From a virus: 41,647 bases of DNA. Of this stretch, positions 17,648 to 24,776 are shown piece by piece. The first letter of the stretch is position 1. Every line of letters starts with the position of its first letter. A program made the position numbers and the translations under genes. The notes beneath the pieces were generated by a model. That model did no database searches and was not told where the DNA came from. It saw only the letters and a list, made by a program, of their open reading frames with translations. The stretch is taken from IMG/VR virus record IMGVR_UViG_3300033153_003619, positions 1-41,647 of that record. The stretch is one strand, 5' to 3'.

Positions 17648-17927
17648 TTCTTGTTTACCAGTTAATATTTCTCAGAAGAGTCTTAGACTAGTACTCTATA
17701 AGGGAGATACTGGCAGATTGTGGGTTGATGAGAAAGAGTCGGGTTGTTGGGAGAGGAACTACCATTACGGTACAGACTTTGCCGGACCTACTTCTGAGTT
17801 TAAGGAGATCCCACTAGAAGGCTGTACCGAGATCATTGGTCATAAGACCATTGACTATGGTGAAGCTATTAAAGCATTGAACTCTGCTAGAATAGATTAC
17901 TCTAATTGCAAGAGTGAGCAGTTTTAA
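17598..17927 (+). CDS. Lipoprotein, candidate outer-membrane spanin (Rz1-like position)
   Basis: A 109-residue protein with a type II signal peptide: MQRLNLIMTMLLIVFLSSC, where LSSC is the lipobox and Cys 19 the lipidated residue. The mature part has more Cys (CWERNYHYG, CTEIIG, NCKSEQF) and is not proline-rich, unlike classic Rz1. ATG 17598 lies inside the 3' end of the preceding membrane-protein gene and follows GTAGAGG. It is the last gene of the rightward late block and overlaps the leftward gene stop by four bases. An exclusion lipoprotein is an alternative. Confidence 0.6.
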   Translation: MQRLNLIMTMLLIVFLSSCLPVNISQKSLRLVLYKGDTGRLWVDEKESGCWERNYHYGTDFAGPTSEFKEIPLEGCTEIIGHKTIDYGEAIKALNSARIDYSNCKSEQF

Positions 17928-18448
17928 AGTTTAGCATTTTCCTTACCAACTAATCCTCTCTTCTTAACTTCAACCCCATAACTTTTAAGTTTAGCTCTAC
18001 TTCTAGCAGCTTCAGTTATCTTCTGTAGGGAAGTTATACACATTGATAAAGGAGTTGGAGATTTTAGGATCTCTTTCACTCGTCTAACCTCTACATCAGA
18101 AGGAACTTCTCCTTTACCAAGTGCCTCTATATGGTTCTTAAGAGTATTTAATTCAATTTCGTACCTACGAAAGTAACCCCAAAGACCAGAGTACATTGCC
18201 CTCATTCCTTCTGGAAGAGTCTTAACACTCTTAAAGGAAACAGTGGACATGCTCCAATTATAGATGGCCCAATTTGTATCACTATCATAATTAATATTGT
18301 GCTTCTTCATTTCTTTACCAAATATTCTTTCCTCATCATCCTTAGCTACTAGATTTCTAGCTTCAAATTCTGCTTTGGCCTTGGCCGATCCTACTGTATC
18401 TAACTCTTCCACGATTGCCCCCTTATAATATTTTCTTTGATACTGCAT
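17924..18448 (-). CDS. Protein of unknown function, end of replication operon
   Basis: A 174-residue basic, helical protein overlapping the SNF2 helicase stop by 26 bases. The middle is Trp/Tyr/Met-rich (NWAIYNWSMSTVSF, GMRAMYSGLWGYFRRYEIEL). The C-terminus is Lys/Arg-rich (ARSRAKLKSYGVEVKKRG). No family recognised. The translational coupling and basic charge suggest a partner of the helicase or a nucleic-acid binding protein. It converges on the late operon with overlapping stops and no obvious terminator between them. Confidence 0.6.
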   Translation of the reverse strand: MQYQRKYYKGAIVEELDTVGSAKAKAEFEARNLVAKDDEERIFGKEMKKHNINYDSDTNWAIYNWSMSTVSFKSVKTLPEGMRAMYSGLWGYFRRYEIELNTLKNHIEALGKGEVPSDVEVRRVKEILKSPTPLSMCITSLQKITEAARSRAKLKSYGVEVKKRGLVGKENAKL

Positions 18449-19688
18449 TTTTAGTTCTCAGCACCTTTGATATTAATAAATCCGTTTTACTTCCTAAAAT
18501 ATAATGTACAACAGTAGTTTTAGTCTGGCCAATTCTATAGACTCGACAAGTAGCTTGATAATTATCTTCTTCATTCCAAGCTAGATCATTGAACACAACA
18601 TGAGATGTTTTAGTAATGTTGAATCCTGTACTAGCAGCACCAACTGTCGCTAACAGAAAATCTAGTTTACCATTTTGAAACTCATCTACAATATCGAATC
18701 GTTTGTTAGCATCCACCTGGCCATCTATTATTCCAACCCTACCTTTTATTTTTTTCTTAAGTTCTTCACAAACCTTTGGGTGATTAGTGAAAACTATTAT
18801 TGGTTGGTCTATTTCATTCCTTAAGTTAGTTATGTATTCAGCTGTGAATTTAACTTTAGCTATTGCTGCATCTCTCTTTACAGAGGATACGTGACCTTTA
18901 ACCCCATTAATATGTTCATCCCACAATTCTTTAATCTTGGAATCCGTACTCGCCTTGTAATTAACTATCACTTCTTTATCTAGTAGTGGGGGTAGATCTA
19001 AAACTTTAGAAGCTAATCGTCTAAGGTATTTACCCTTGAGATATTGTTTTAGTAGTGGAATATTTCTAGTTCCAGTAAATTTAGTTATAGTTCTTCCATT
19101 TATTCTAAACTGTTTCTTGTTACTAAACTTATCGCAAAATGACCAATGGTCAAAGTCCCTAAGTATGTCAAACTTCCAAGGCCTTTGCCTGTAGGAACAG
19201 ATACCCATTACAGTGTACCAATCGGATACCTTACCTTTAACTGGAGTTGCTGATAGTCCAATTACATATTCAAAATTACCAGACTTTACTAAGTCGTGGG
19301 CGTTTACTGTCCTTTGAGCATTTGGTCCCTTAATATAATGCACTTCGTCAAACACTATTATTTTCCTATTAGTTGCCACCTTAAATACGTGAGCTAATTG
19401 GGAGTATGACACTATTACAATATCATGATCTGTAGTCTTCATGCCCCCAGTACTACTATAAACTTTAACAGTTTTCCAGGGTATAAATTTCTCACACTCT
19501 GCTTGCCAATTTTTACGGAGATAAGCTGGGACTACTATTACGGCTTTTAAATTAGTTTTTAACAGGACACTTAACGCTTGTGGACTTTTTCCACATCCGG
19601 CAGAATCTCCCAGAATAATATGTTTATTTCTTAAGATAAAATCAACACCTTCTTTCTGGTATTCGTGTAGTTCGTATCCTGTTTCCAT
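18423..19688 (-). CDS. SNF2-type DEAD/DEAH helicase
   Basis: A 421-residue superfamily 2 helicase. The start LHEYQKEGVDFIL is the SNF2 Q-motif region. Walker A is GDSAGCGKS at about 28-36. Motif II is DEVH at about 113-116 and motif III is SATPVKG near 146. The C-terminal RecA-like domain ends with TGFNITKTSHVV and CRVYRIGQT (motifs V and VI, about 350-387). Such proteins occur in many phage replication blocks and probably remodel forks or recombination intermediates. ATG 19688 follows GAGGTACAA, a leader shared by three other genes. A hairpin precedes it. Confidence 0.88.
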   Translation of the reverse strand: METGYELHEYQKEGVDFILRNKHIILGDSAGCGKSPQALSVLLKTNLKAVIVVPAYLRKNWQAECEKFIPWKTVKVYSSTGGMKTTDHDIVIVSYSQLAHVFKVATNRKIIVFDEVHYIKGPNAQRTVNAHDLVKSGNFEYVIGLSATPVKGKVSDWYTVMGICSYRQRPWKFDILRDFDHWSFCDKFSNKKQFRINGRTITKFTGTRNIPLLKQYLKGKYLRRLASKVLDLPPLLDKEVIVNYKASTDSKIKELWDEHINGVKGHVSSVKRDAAIAKVKFTAEYITNLRNEIDQPIIVFTNHPKVCEELKKKIKGRVGIIDGQVDANKRFDIVDEFQNGKLDFLLATVGAASTGFNITKTSHVVFNDLAWNEEDNYQATCRVYRIGQTKTTVVHYILGSKTDLLISKVLRTKNAVSKKIL

Positions 19689-19695
19689 TTGTACC

Positions 19696-19725
19696 TCAAA
19701 AGATGGGCCAACTTATGTTGACCCA
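19696..19725 (-). terminator. Hairpin between Lys-rich protein gene and SNF2 gene
   Basis: On the minus strand TGGGTCAAC pairs with GTTGGCCCA (nine pairs including one G-T) around an ATAA loop, followed by TCTTTT and then the GAGGTACAAATG start of the helicase. It looks like a weak terminator or an attenuator that lowers helicase expression. Confidence 0.5.
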
Positions 19726-19759
19726 CCGACTACTGATTCTTAAGAAGATAGTGTATTAA

Positions 19760-20326
19760 TTATAATTCAGCAGCCTCTTCAAATTCTCCCATACCCTTTA
19801 CAACTAAGTCAACGAAGGACTCTAGCACATCACCTGAGGGACCGAACATGTCCTCACCATTTAACGCTTCAGACAGAGCTTTAGCTTTGGCAACTGTAAC
19901 TTTACTCTTTTTCCAATTTGGATATTTATCTGCCAGGATAGTAGCTAATTCGTCCTTGTGTTCTTTAATCATTCTGTCATACGGAACACAATCAGACTTC
20001 TTAGGTGCTTTCTTAGTAGTCTTTTTAGTTACTTTCTTCTTAGCCTTCTTAGTAACCTTCTTTGGGTCTTCATTAACTTCTTCTACCTCTGTTTTATTTA
20101 CATCCTCTTCTTTAGCAGGAGCTGTTTCTGGTGTATTCTCAGGTTGATCCTCCTTAACAGAAGTAGGTATCTCCTTGTTATAAGCACTAACAATTTCTGC
20201 CTCTAATGTTAGTAGTTCATTACCTGTGTTACCTTCTTCTACTGTTCTAGTTACTTCAATCTCTGTAAAACTATAATTAGCTTCACCAAATCTCTTTACT
20301 AATCTAATGTTCTCTTTCATCATCAT
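19760..20326 (-). CDS. Lys-rich-linker protein of unknown function
   Basis: A 188-residue protein in three parts: an N-terminal beta/helix region (1-55), an acidic then very basic linker (about 56-110, ending KKAKKKVTKKTTKKAPKK, histone H1-like), and a C-terminal helical domain (about 112-188) that ends in FEEAAEL. The acidic-Leu end matches the tails of several replication proteins here. Three consecutive ATG codons begin the gene. AAGGAG spacing favours the second or third. It overlaps the upstream gene by 23 bases. The linker suggests DNA binding. Function unknown. Confidence 0.6.
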   Translation of the reverse strand: MMMKENIRLVKRFGEANYSFTEIEVTRTVEEGNTGNELLTLEAEIVSAYNKEIPTSVKEDQPENTPETAPAKEEDVNKTEVEEVNEDPKKVTKKAKKKVTKKTTKKAPKKSDCVPYDRMIKEHKDELATILADKYPNWKKSKVTVAKAKALSEALNGEDMFGPSGDVLESFVDLVVKGMGEFEEAAEL

Positions 20327-20735
20327 TCTCCTTATCTAGTTTAAAATTTCCTATAATCTGATCTAACAGTTTATCAGGGTCATCATTAATTTTACTTAAC
20401 TTCTCTACTTTCTTTTCTAACTTCTCAACTACTTCAGTAAGTTCATTGAACGCCATTACCTCACCCATTTTTATGTTGAGGTCTTTATCATTCATGGCCT
20501 GTATCTTAGGAACTAAGGGTTTTATGTTCTTTAAGATATAGTCCATATCTTGAAGAATAGTAGTTATCGTTGCCCTATTTCCTAGTATCCTATCTATATA
20601 AACTGGGTCATAGGACATTTCAGTAAACTTTTTAAATACCTTTTCGGTTATGCGGTTTACTATTTCTGACGTATCCCTACCCCTAAAGAAAGCTGAGTCT
20701 TCAGCTATCTTATTTTCCTTTTGTTGTCTGTTCAT
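20304..20735 (-). CDS. Helical protein of unknown function
   Basis: A 143-residue charged helical protein with a heptad-like stretch near 95-120 (TEVVEKLEKKVEKLSKI). The N-terminus is basic, the C-terminus acidic (DKENDDEREH). It overlaps its upstream neighbour by 26 bases and its downstream neighbour by 23, so the three genes are probably expressed together. No family recognised. A recombination or annealing accessory role is possible from the neighbouring exonuclease, but nothing in the sequence proves it. Confidence 0.55.
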   Translation of the reverse strand: MNRQQKENKIAEDSAFFRGRDTSEIVNRITEKVFKKFTEMSYDPVYIDRILGNRATITTILQDMDYILKNIKPLVPKIQAMNDKDLNIKMGEVMAFNELTEVVEKLEKKVEKLSKINDDPDKLLDQIIGNFKLDKENDDEREH

Positions 20736-21174
20736 TTGTGTAACCTAGTTGTGGAGATCTATCTACCATTTTCAAAGCAAGGTCTTGCATAAACTTAGAT
20801 GCCTGATTACCTTCAGTGTGTAGTTTAGATAATTCTGTACCTAACTTCTGGTAAAGCTCCCTATTAACTACCTCTTTCTCTGTTACCAGTTCTTTAGCAT
20901 GCTCGTTCCTAATCTTAGCAACATCTTGATCTTGCTTAAGTAGTAGTTTGGCCTGGAACATTTCTTTTTCTTGCTTAGTTTTTGACATCCAAAGCTCTTT
21001 CTCTTGCTCAAACTTAGCTCTTTCAATATCTAGGACAGACTCGAACTTAGTTCTTTCTAGCTCTAAAGTTTGTTGTAACTTAGCTCCATCTAGTTCTAAT
21101 TTATCTATACGTATCTGTAATTCTGGTGAAGGGTCTATTACCCTATTTATAATTCTAGGTTCAAATCCAAACAT
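20710..21174 (-). CDS. Coiled-coil protein of unknown function
   Basis: A 154-residue protein, mostly one long coiled coil (about 20-110) with an imperfect eleven-residue repeat (LELERTKFESV, LDIERAKFEQE). The end (QLGYTNEQTTKGK) is polar. It starts ten bases after the exonuclease stop with AGGAG ahead of ATG. It could be a structural scaffold in the replication or recombination complex. No known family. Confidence 0.6.
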   Translation of the reverse strand: MFGFEPRIINRVIDPSPELQIRIDKLELDGAKLQQTLELERTKFESVLDIERAKFEQEKELWMSKTKQEKEMFQAKLLLKQDQDVAKIRNEHAKELVTEKEVVNRELYQKLGTELSKLHTEGNQASKFMQDLALKMVDRSPQLGYTNEQTTKGK

Positions 21175-21183
21175 ATCATTCTC

Positions 21184-22032
21184 CTATAATAAATCTGCAT
21201 CGCAGATTGGTTGGTTAGTCGGTGTCCATTGATCAAACGCCCAAGGTGTTGGATCAATATTAACTATGGTGTCCTTAAACACCCACTTGTTTTTATACCC
21301 TCTCTTTATTTCCTCTATTGCCTTCATGTATTTTGCTCTACCTACAGCTAGGTTTTTCTTAGTAGCTTTATAGACCTGGCAATTAGCAAACTCTTCGTCT
21401 TTAGTAGCTACTACCCAATAGAAATCCTTAATAACATCTTTACCTAGAACAGTATTAAAAGCATCTATATAGAGTGCAGCTGAAAGATCATAGTCTAAAT
21501 CATCTATCTTCTTATTGATTGACTTATAGTCTTTTGCGTTTCCTGTGGTAGATTTAAGGTCGAATATAAATCCTCTATCTACGTCTATGAAATCCGATCT
21601 TACTTTAGTATCTAAACCTTGAACCTTAGTGAAGCAAGATAATTCCGCTTCTCCACCTTCCATCAAATTTTGTAGAATAGTATTACCGAGAGTTGATTGA
21701 ATTAACCTATCAGCTTTAGCGTAATCAGACTTAGTAATGATAGCTTTACCTTCATGTTCTTCCTTAAAGGCATCCCACTCTTTACCCCTTCTCATCTTAC
21801 CTAAGAATACAGCACACTCAGCATCTAATGTCTCAGGTTCAAGAACAGCAGTGTGATAGTAAGTCCCGATATCAAAAGCAGGGTTACTAACATTTTGTTT
21901 CTCACCTAAAATATATTGCTTATGGAAAGCTTCTATATCCTCTTTAGCTAACTTGAATTGAGAAGAACTAAAACAATCTTTATCCTCATGGTATTGCTTG
22001 TTGGTCAAGTCTTTAGCTTTAATTAGTTTCAT
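21184..22032 (-). CDS. RecE-like exodeoxyribonuclease (PD-(D/E)XK)
   Basis: A 282-residue nuclease of the RecE/DUF3799 type. N-terminal SSSQFKLAKEDIEAF and DIGTYYHTAVLEP are the usual entry motifs. RSDFID and FDLKSTTG near 144-160 form the D...D-x-K active site. GKDVIKDFYWVVATKDEEF is the conserved strand-helix after it. It would resect double-stranded ends for recombination or degrade host DNA. It ends in CDADLL, one of the shared acidic-LL tails. ATG 22032 follows AGAGGTACAA. A terminator hairpin separates it from the single-strand binding protein gene. Confidence 0.82.
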   Translation of the reverse strand: MKLIKAKDLTNKQYHEDKDCFSSSQFKLAKEDIEAFHKQYILGEKQNVSNPAFDIGTYYHTAVLEPETLDAECAVFLGKMRRGKEWDAFKEEHEGKAIITKSDYAKADRLIQSTLGNTILQNLMEGGEAELSCFTKVQGLDTKVRSDFIDVDRGFIFDLKSTTGNAKDYKSINKKIDDLDYDLSAALYIDAFNTVLGKDVIKDFYWVVATKDEEFANCQVYKATKKNLAVGRAKYMKAIEEIKRGYKNKWVFKDTIVNIDPTPWAFDQWTPTNQPICDADLL

Positions 22033-22042
22033 TTGTACCTCT

Positions 22043-22067
22043 GAAATAAAGGGGCCTTTCGACCCCT
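22043..22067 (-). terminator. Intrinsic terminator after single-strand binding protein gene
   Basis: On the minus strand AGGGGTC and GGCCCCT pair (one T-G) around a GAAA tetraloop and are followed by TTATTT. This is a compact, stable hairpin just before the exonuclease RBS. It likely makes the upstream binding-protein message more abundant than the exonuclease message. Confidence 0.7.
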
Positions 22068-22074
22068 ACTAAAT

Positions 22075-22500
22075 TTATAATTCTACTTCGTCACCACCAA
22101 GTTTTTCTTCTTCCGAACTCTCAGCGTTTTTAATGGCCTCTACATCTACAGAGTCATCATCAACAGATAGTTGAACACTGTGGAATTTCTTGCCCTTAAA
22201 CGAACCTTTCTCAATCTCACCTTCACCATCGTAAGTCATCTCTACGAAGCTTCCTGGCAACACATCTTGCATGTTGTGTGACAAACTACCACAAGAATTA
22301 ACACCAAAAAGTGATCCTTCTTTAAGTTCTGTACCATCGGCAAATTGCGCCTCAATGATTTCTACCTCGTAACAAGTGTTACCAAAATTGTCTTCATAAG
22401 TTTTAATAAACTTACCGACAATAAAGTCTCCAATCGTCCATTTTTTCCAACTTTTGTAAGCTCTTCCACCACGTTTTTTAAAATTAAAATTTCTACCCAT
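22075..22500 (-). CDS. Single-stranded DNA binding protein (gp2.5-type role)
   Basis: A 141-residue protein: basic N-terminus (NFKKRGGRAYKSWKKW), a beta-rich OB-like core (DFIVGKFIKTYEDNFGNTCY ... VEIIEAQF; GSFVEMTYDGEGEI), and a strongly acidic tail ending EEEKLGGDEVEL. That layout is the one of phage single-strand binding proteins. Position between polymerase and exonuclease supports it. The tail is nearly identical to the end of the helicase at 24777. ATG 22500 follows AAAGGG. Confidence 0.72.
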   Translation of the reverse strand: MGRNFNFKKRGGRAYKSWKKWTIGDFIVGKFIKTYEDNFGNTCYEVEIIEAQFADGTELKEGSLFGVNSCGSLSHNMQDVLPGSFVEMTYDGEGEIEKGSFKGKKFHSVQLSVDDDSVDVEAIKNAESSEEEKLGGDEVEL

Positions 22501-22560
22501 AACTTTTCCCTTTAAGTGAGTTTTATTTTTATACTTTAGTTCTAGCTCACTATTCTTAAA

Positions 22561-24582
22561 CTAAAGCAGTTCTGAATCTGGTGATTCAAAATATTTAGAA
22601 AACTTATCATACTCTTCCTTAGATCTCTCATCTATATGAACACCTTCGGTTGATACTTTTATATTATTTAATTTAACTGTTCCCTCTTCTAATCCAGTAC
22701 CCCAAGCTTCACAATCTAAACCTATGGGTAGAGCATCAGGAAAGAAGAACTTAAATGCTTCTTGCATACAATCAGCAAATGTACTTACAGCTTTCCAATC
22801 ATTAAGGTCAACCATAATGTAGGCCGCATCGTGTAAAGGAAACAATACTTGAATCCCCTTATCTTGAGTTAGTTGAATGGCCTTCCTTAAAATACAAGAA
22901 CCCATTCCTTGAATTGGACAATTAAGAACTGATCTTTCATTATCATTATCCCCAAACATTACCCAACCATCAGCAAGGCGAATGTATTTATTATCCTCAT
23001 AGTCTTCTAGTAATCTATCCTTGTAGTCTGATAGTTCCTCATATGTTTCTTCAAACAAATCAATATACTCTTGAGCTTCTGATTCTTCTACAACACGTCC
23101 TAGGTCTAGTGACAACTTCTTAGCTAGTCCAACCTTAGTCATACCATAAGATATCCCAAGAACTGACGACTTAAATGCTTGACGTTCTTTTGGATAGGTT
23201 TGTTTAGTACCTTTTTCTGGTATTCCCCTAGCAGCTTTACCAAAAGCTAAGTAGACATCCCCTGTTAAGTAGGCCTTAATCATTTCCTTATCACCACTCA
23301 TTAATGCTGATAAATAAAACTCTTGTGATTTATCATCAATTCCAACAATCATTTTACCAACTGGTGGGTGTACTAAACCCCTCATCCAAGCAGCTTTTAG
23401 AAATATGAATCCTGTAGCTGATGGTTGATACCTGGCAGATTGAGAACCATAAGCATTGAGGTAAGGTCTAACTACATTATCCTTACCCAAGTAGTCCTTA
23501 AACTTCTTCCTAGTAGATTTAGTCTTAGCAGGAACAAACCCATTGAGGTTTTGTTTCGTATGTAGATATCTCACCATTTGCGCACCAAAATTATCTCTTG
23601 GATAACTATGGCGAAATGGAAAGTGTTTAGTAAAAGCTTCTAGTTTATGGGATAAGGCCCCTTTATCAGTCTTAAGCCATTTATCCTCTAGATCTAAACT
23701 CTCTATAAATTCATTAATAGGTTTCTTCTTTTGAGTAAACCGTCTTGATTTCTTATCTAACCAAAATGGATGAATATCTGGGAACTGGGAATTAATATCT
23801 TTTTGAATTTCAGATAGTATGTTTGTAGTACTTAATGAGAAGTTCTTAACTTTCTCGTGGTCAATTGGGTAGCCTTTTCGCTCCATCATGGCCGTTCTAA
23901 CACCAGTTTCACCTCTCCACAGCATATCCTTTAACAAAGTAGAGAAATGCTCTACACTTAGGATCTTCTTAAACTCTGCGGCCATTCTTTTATAGAGCCT
24001 GTGTAGATGAAGAGTATCACTGATACAATACTCCATTATATCTTCTTTCTCTTTCTCAGTATAAGAATCAGGAGCAGAGATAATCAACTTCCTCATCTCA
24101 TCCTTATGCTCAGTATCTATTTTAGTACCTAAAAGTTTGAAAGTAGTTTGAGACAAATTATGGGTTAAAACTCCACCACCAGTTTCACCTTCAGACCTGG
24201 CCCATTTAGGTCTTGGTTTCCTGTAAGTCTTAACCTTACCTTTATCTAAATGTTTTCCATATTTAAATCCATCATTGTGATTGGTTAGCATTCTAAATTC
24301 TTTAAAGGTATCAATCCAATCAAATTGCAGAGGGTCTATTACAAGTGAGAGTAAAGCAGATGCTTCAGCTTCAACAGAATGAGCAATAAATATGTAGTTA
24401 CCTTCCTTCTTGTACTTAAGGAAGTCTTCTAACTTATTTATCTCTTCTCTATTGTTATTATTTGTCCACCAAACATGTTTAAGTTTTGTTACTGTATCGT
24501 AAACAGCACAACAAACAACATTCATGAACTCTTCTTTGGATGAAGAGTACTCAAAATCAATATTCAAAATAGGTCGGATCAT
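22561..24582 (-). CDS. DNA polymerase, family A, with 3'-5' exonuclease
   Basis: A 673-residue replicative polymerase. Exonuclease motifs: DFEYS at residues 9-13, IAHSVEAEASA near 66-76, and YCISDTLHLHRLY near 190. Polymerase motif A is VGIDDKSQEFYL near 410 (DxxSQEF in place of DYSQIE). Motif B is RQAFKSSVLGISYG near 462-476. Motif C is FPLHDAAYIMVDL near 580-592 with catalytic His-Asp. It has no insert like the T7 thioredoxin-binding loop that I can see. It ends in PDSELL, one of the shared tails. The leader AGGAGAACAAACACAATG is shared with two other early genes. Own promoter upstream. Confidence 0.92.
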   Translation of the reverse strand: MIRPILNIDFEYSSSKEEFMNVVCCAVYDTVTKLKHVWWTNNNNREEINKLEDFLKYKKEGNYIFIAHSVEAEASALLSLVIDPLQFDWIDTFKEFRMLTNHNDGFKYGKHLDKGKVKTYRKPRPKWARSEGETGGGVLTHNLSQTTFKLLGTKIDTEHKDEMRKLIISAPDSYTEKEKEDIMEYCISDTLHLHRLYKRMAAEFKKILSVEHFSTLLKDMLWRGETGVRTAMMERKGYPIDHEKVKNFSLSTTNILSEIQKDINSQFPDIHPFWLDKKSRRFTQKKKPINEFIESLDLEDKWLKTDKGALSHKLEAFTKHFPFRHSYPRDNFGAQMVRYLHTKQNLNGFVPAKTKSTRKKFKDYLGKDNVVRPYLNAYGSQSARYQPSATGFIFLKAAWMRGLVHPPVGKMIVGIDDKSQEFYLSALMSGDKEMIKAYLTGDVYLAFGKAARGIPEKGTKQTYPKERQAFKSSVLGISYGMTKVGLAKKLSLDLGRVVEESEAQEYIDLFEETYEELSDYKDRLLEDYEDNKYIRLADGWVMFGDNDNERSVLNCPIQGMGSCILRKAIQLTQDKGIQVLFPLHDAAYIMVDLNDWKAVSTFADCMQEAFKFFFPDALPIGLDCEAWGTGLEEGTVKLNNIKVSTEGVHIDERSKEEYDKFSKYFESPDSELL

Positions 24583-24615
24583 TGTGTTTGTTCTCCTAAC
24601 TTTAAACTTTAAAAC

Positions 24616-24643
24616 ATATTAGCAGATTTTTAGGTTATGTCAA
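24616..24643 (-). promoter_or_regulatory. Sigma70-type promoter for DNA polymerase
   Basis: On the minus strand TTGACA (24638-24643) is followed after 16 bases by TAATAT (24616-24621). It lies between the helicase terminator and the polymerase start. Confidence 0.65.
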
Positions 24644-24651
24644 GCGTACTA

Positions 24652-24694
24652 CAAAAAAATATAGCGAATAAAATCTGGAGAAATTATTCGCTAT
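24652..24694 (-). terminator. Intrinsic terminator after helicase gene
   Basis: On the minus strand ATAGCGAATAA pairs perfectly with TTATTCGCTAT (11 bp, 12-base loop) and is followed by A then seven T. It ends the upstream helicase transcript before the polymerase promoter. Confidence 0.85.
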
Positions 24695-24776
24695 ACAAAA
24701 ACAAAGTGTACCTATGGTTGGGTAACCTCGAACAAACACAATTCAAAACTTACTGTGCTTACTCTACGTAGTCAAG

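Larger units (their letters stand above)
24581..24742. repeat. 13-bp inverted repeat enclosing the helicase-polymerase intergenic region
   Basis: ATTGTGTTTGTTC at 24581-24593 (start region of the polymerase gene) is the exact reverse complement of GAACAAACACAAT at 24730-24742. The arms enclose the helicase terminator and the polymerase promoter. In a read-through transcript they could pair and hide the polymerase start site. Confidence 0.6.
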
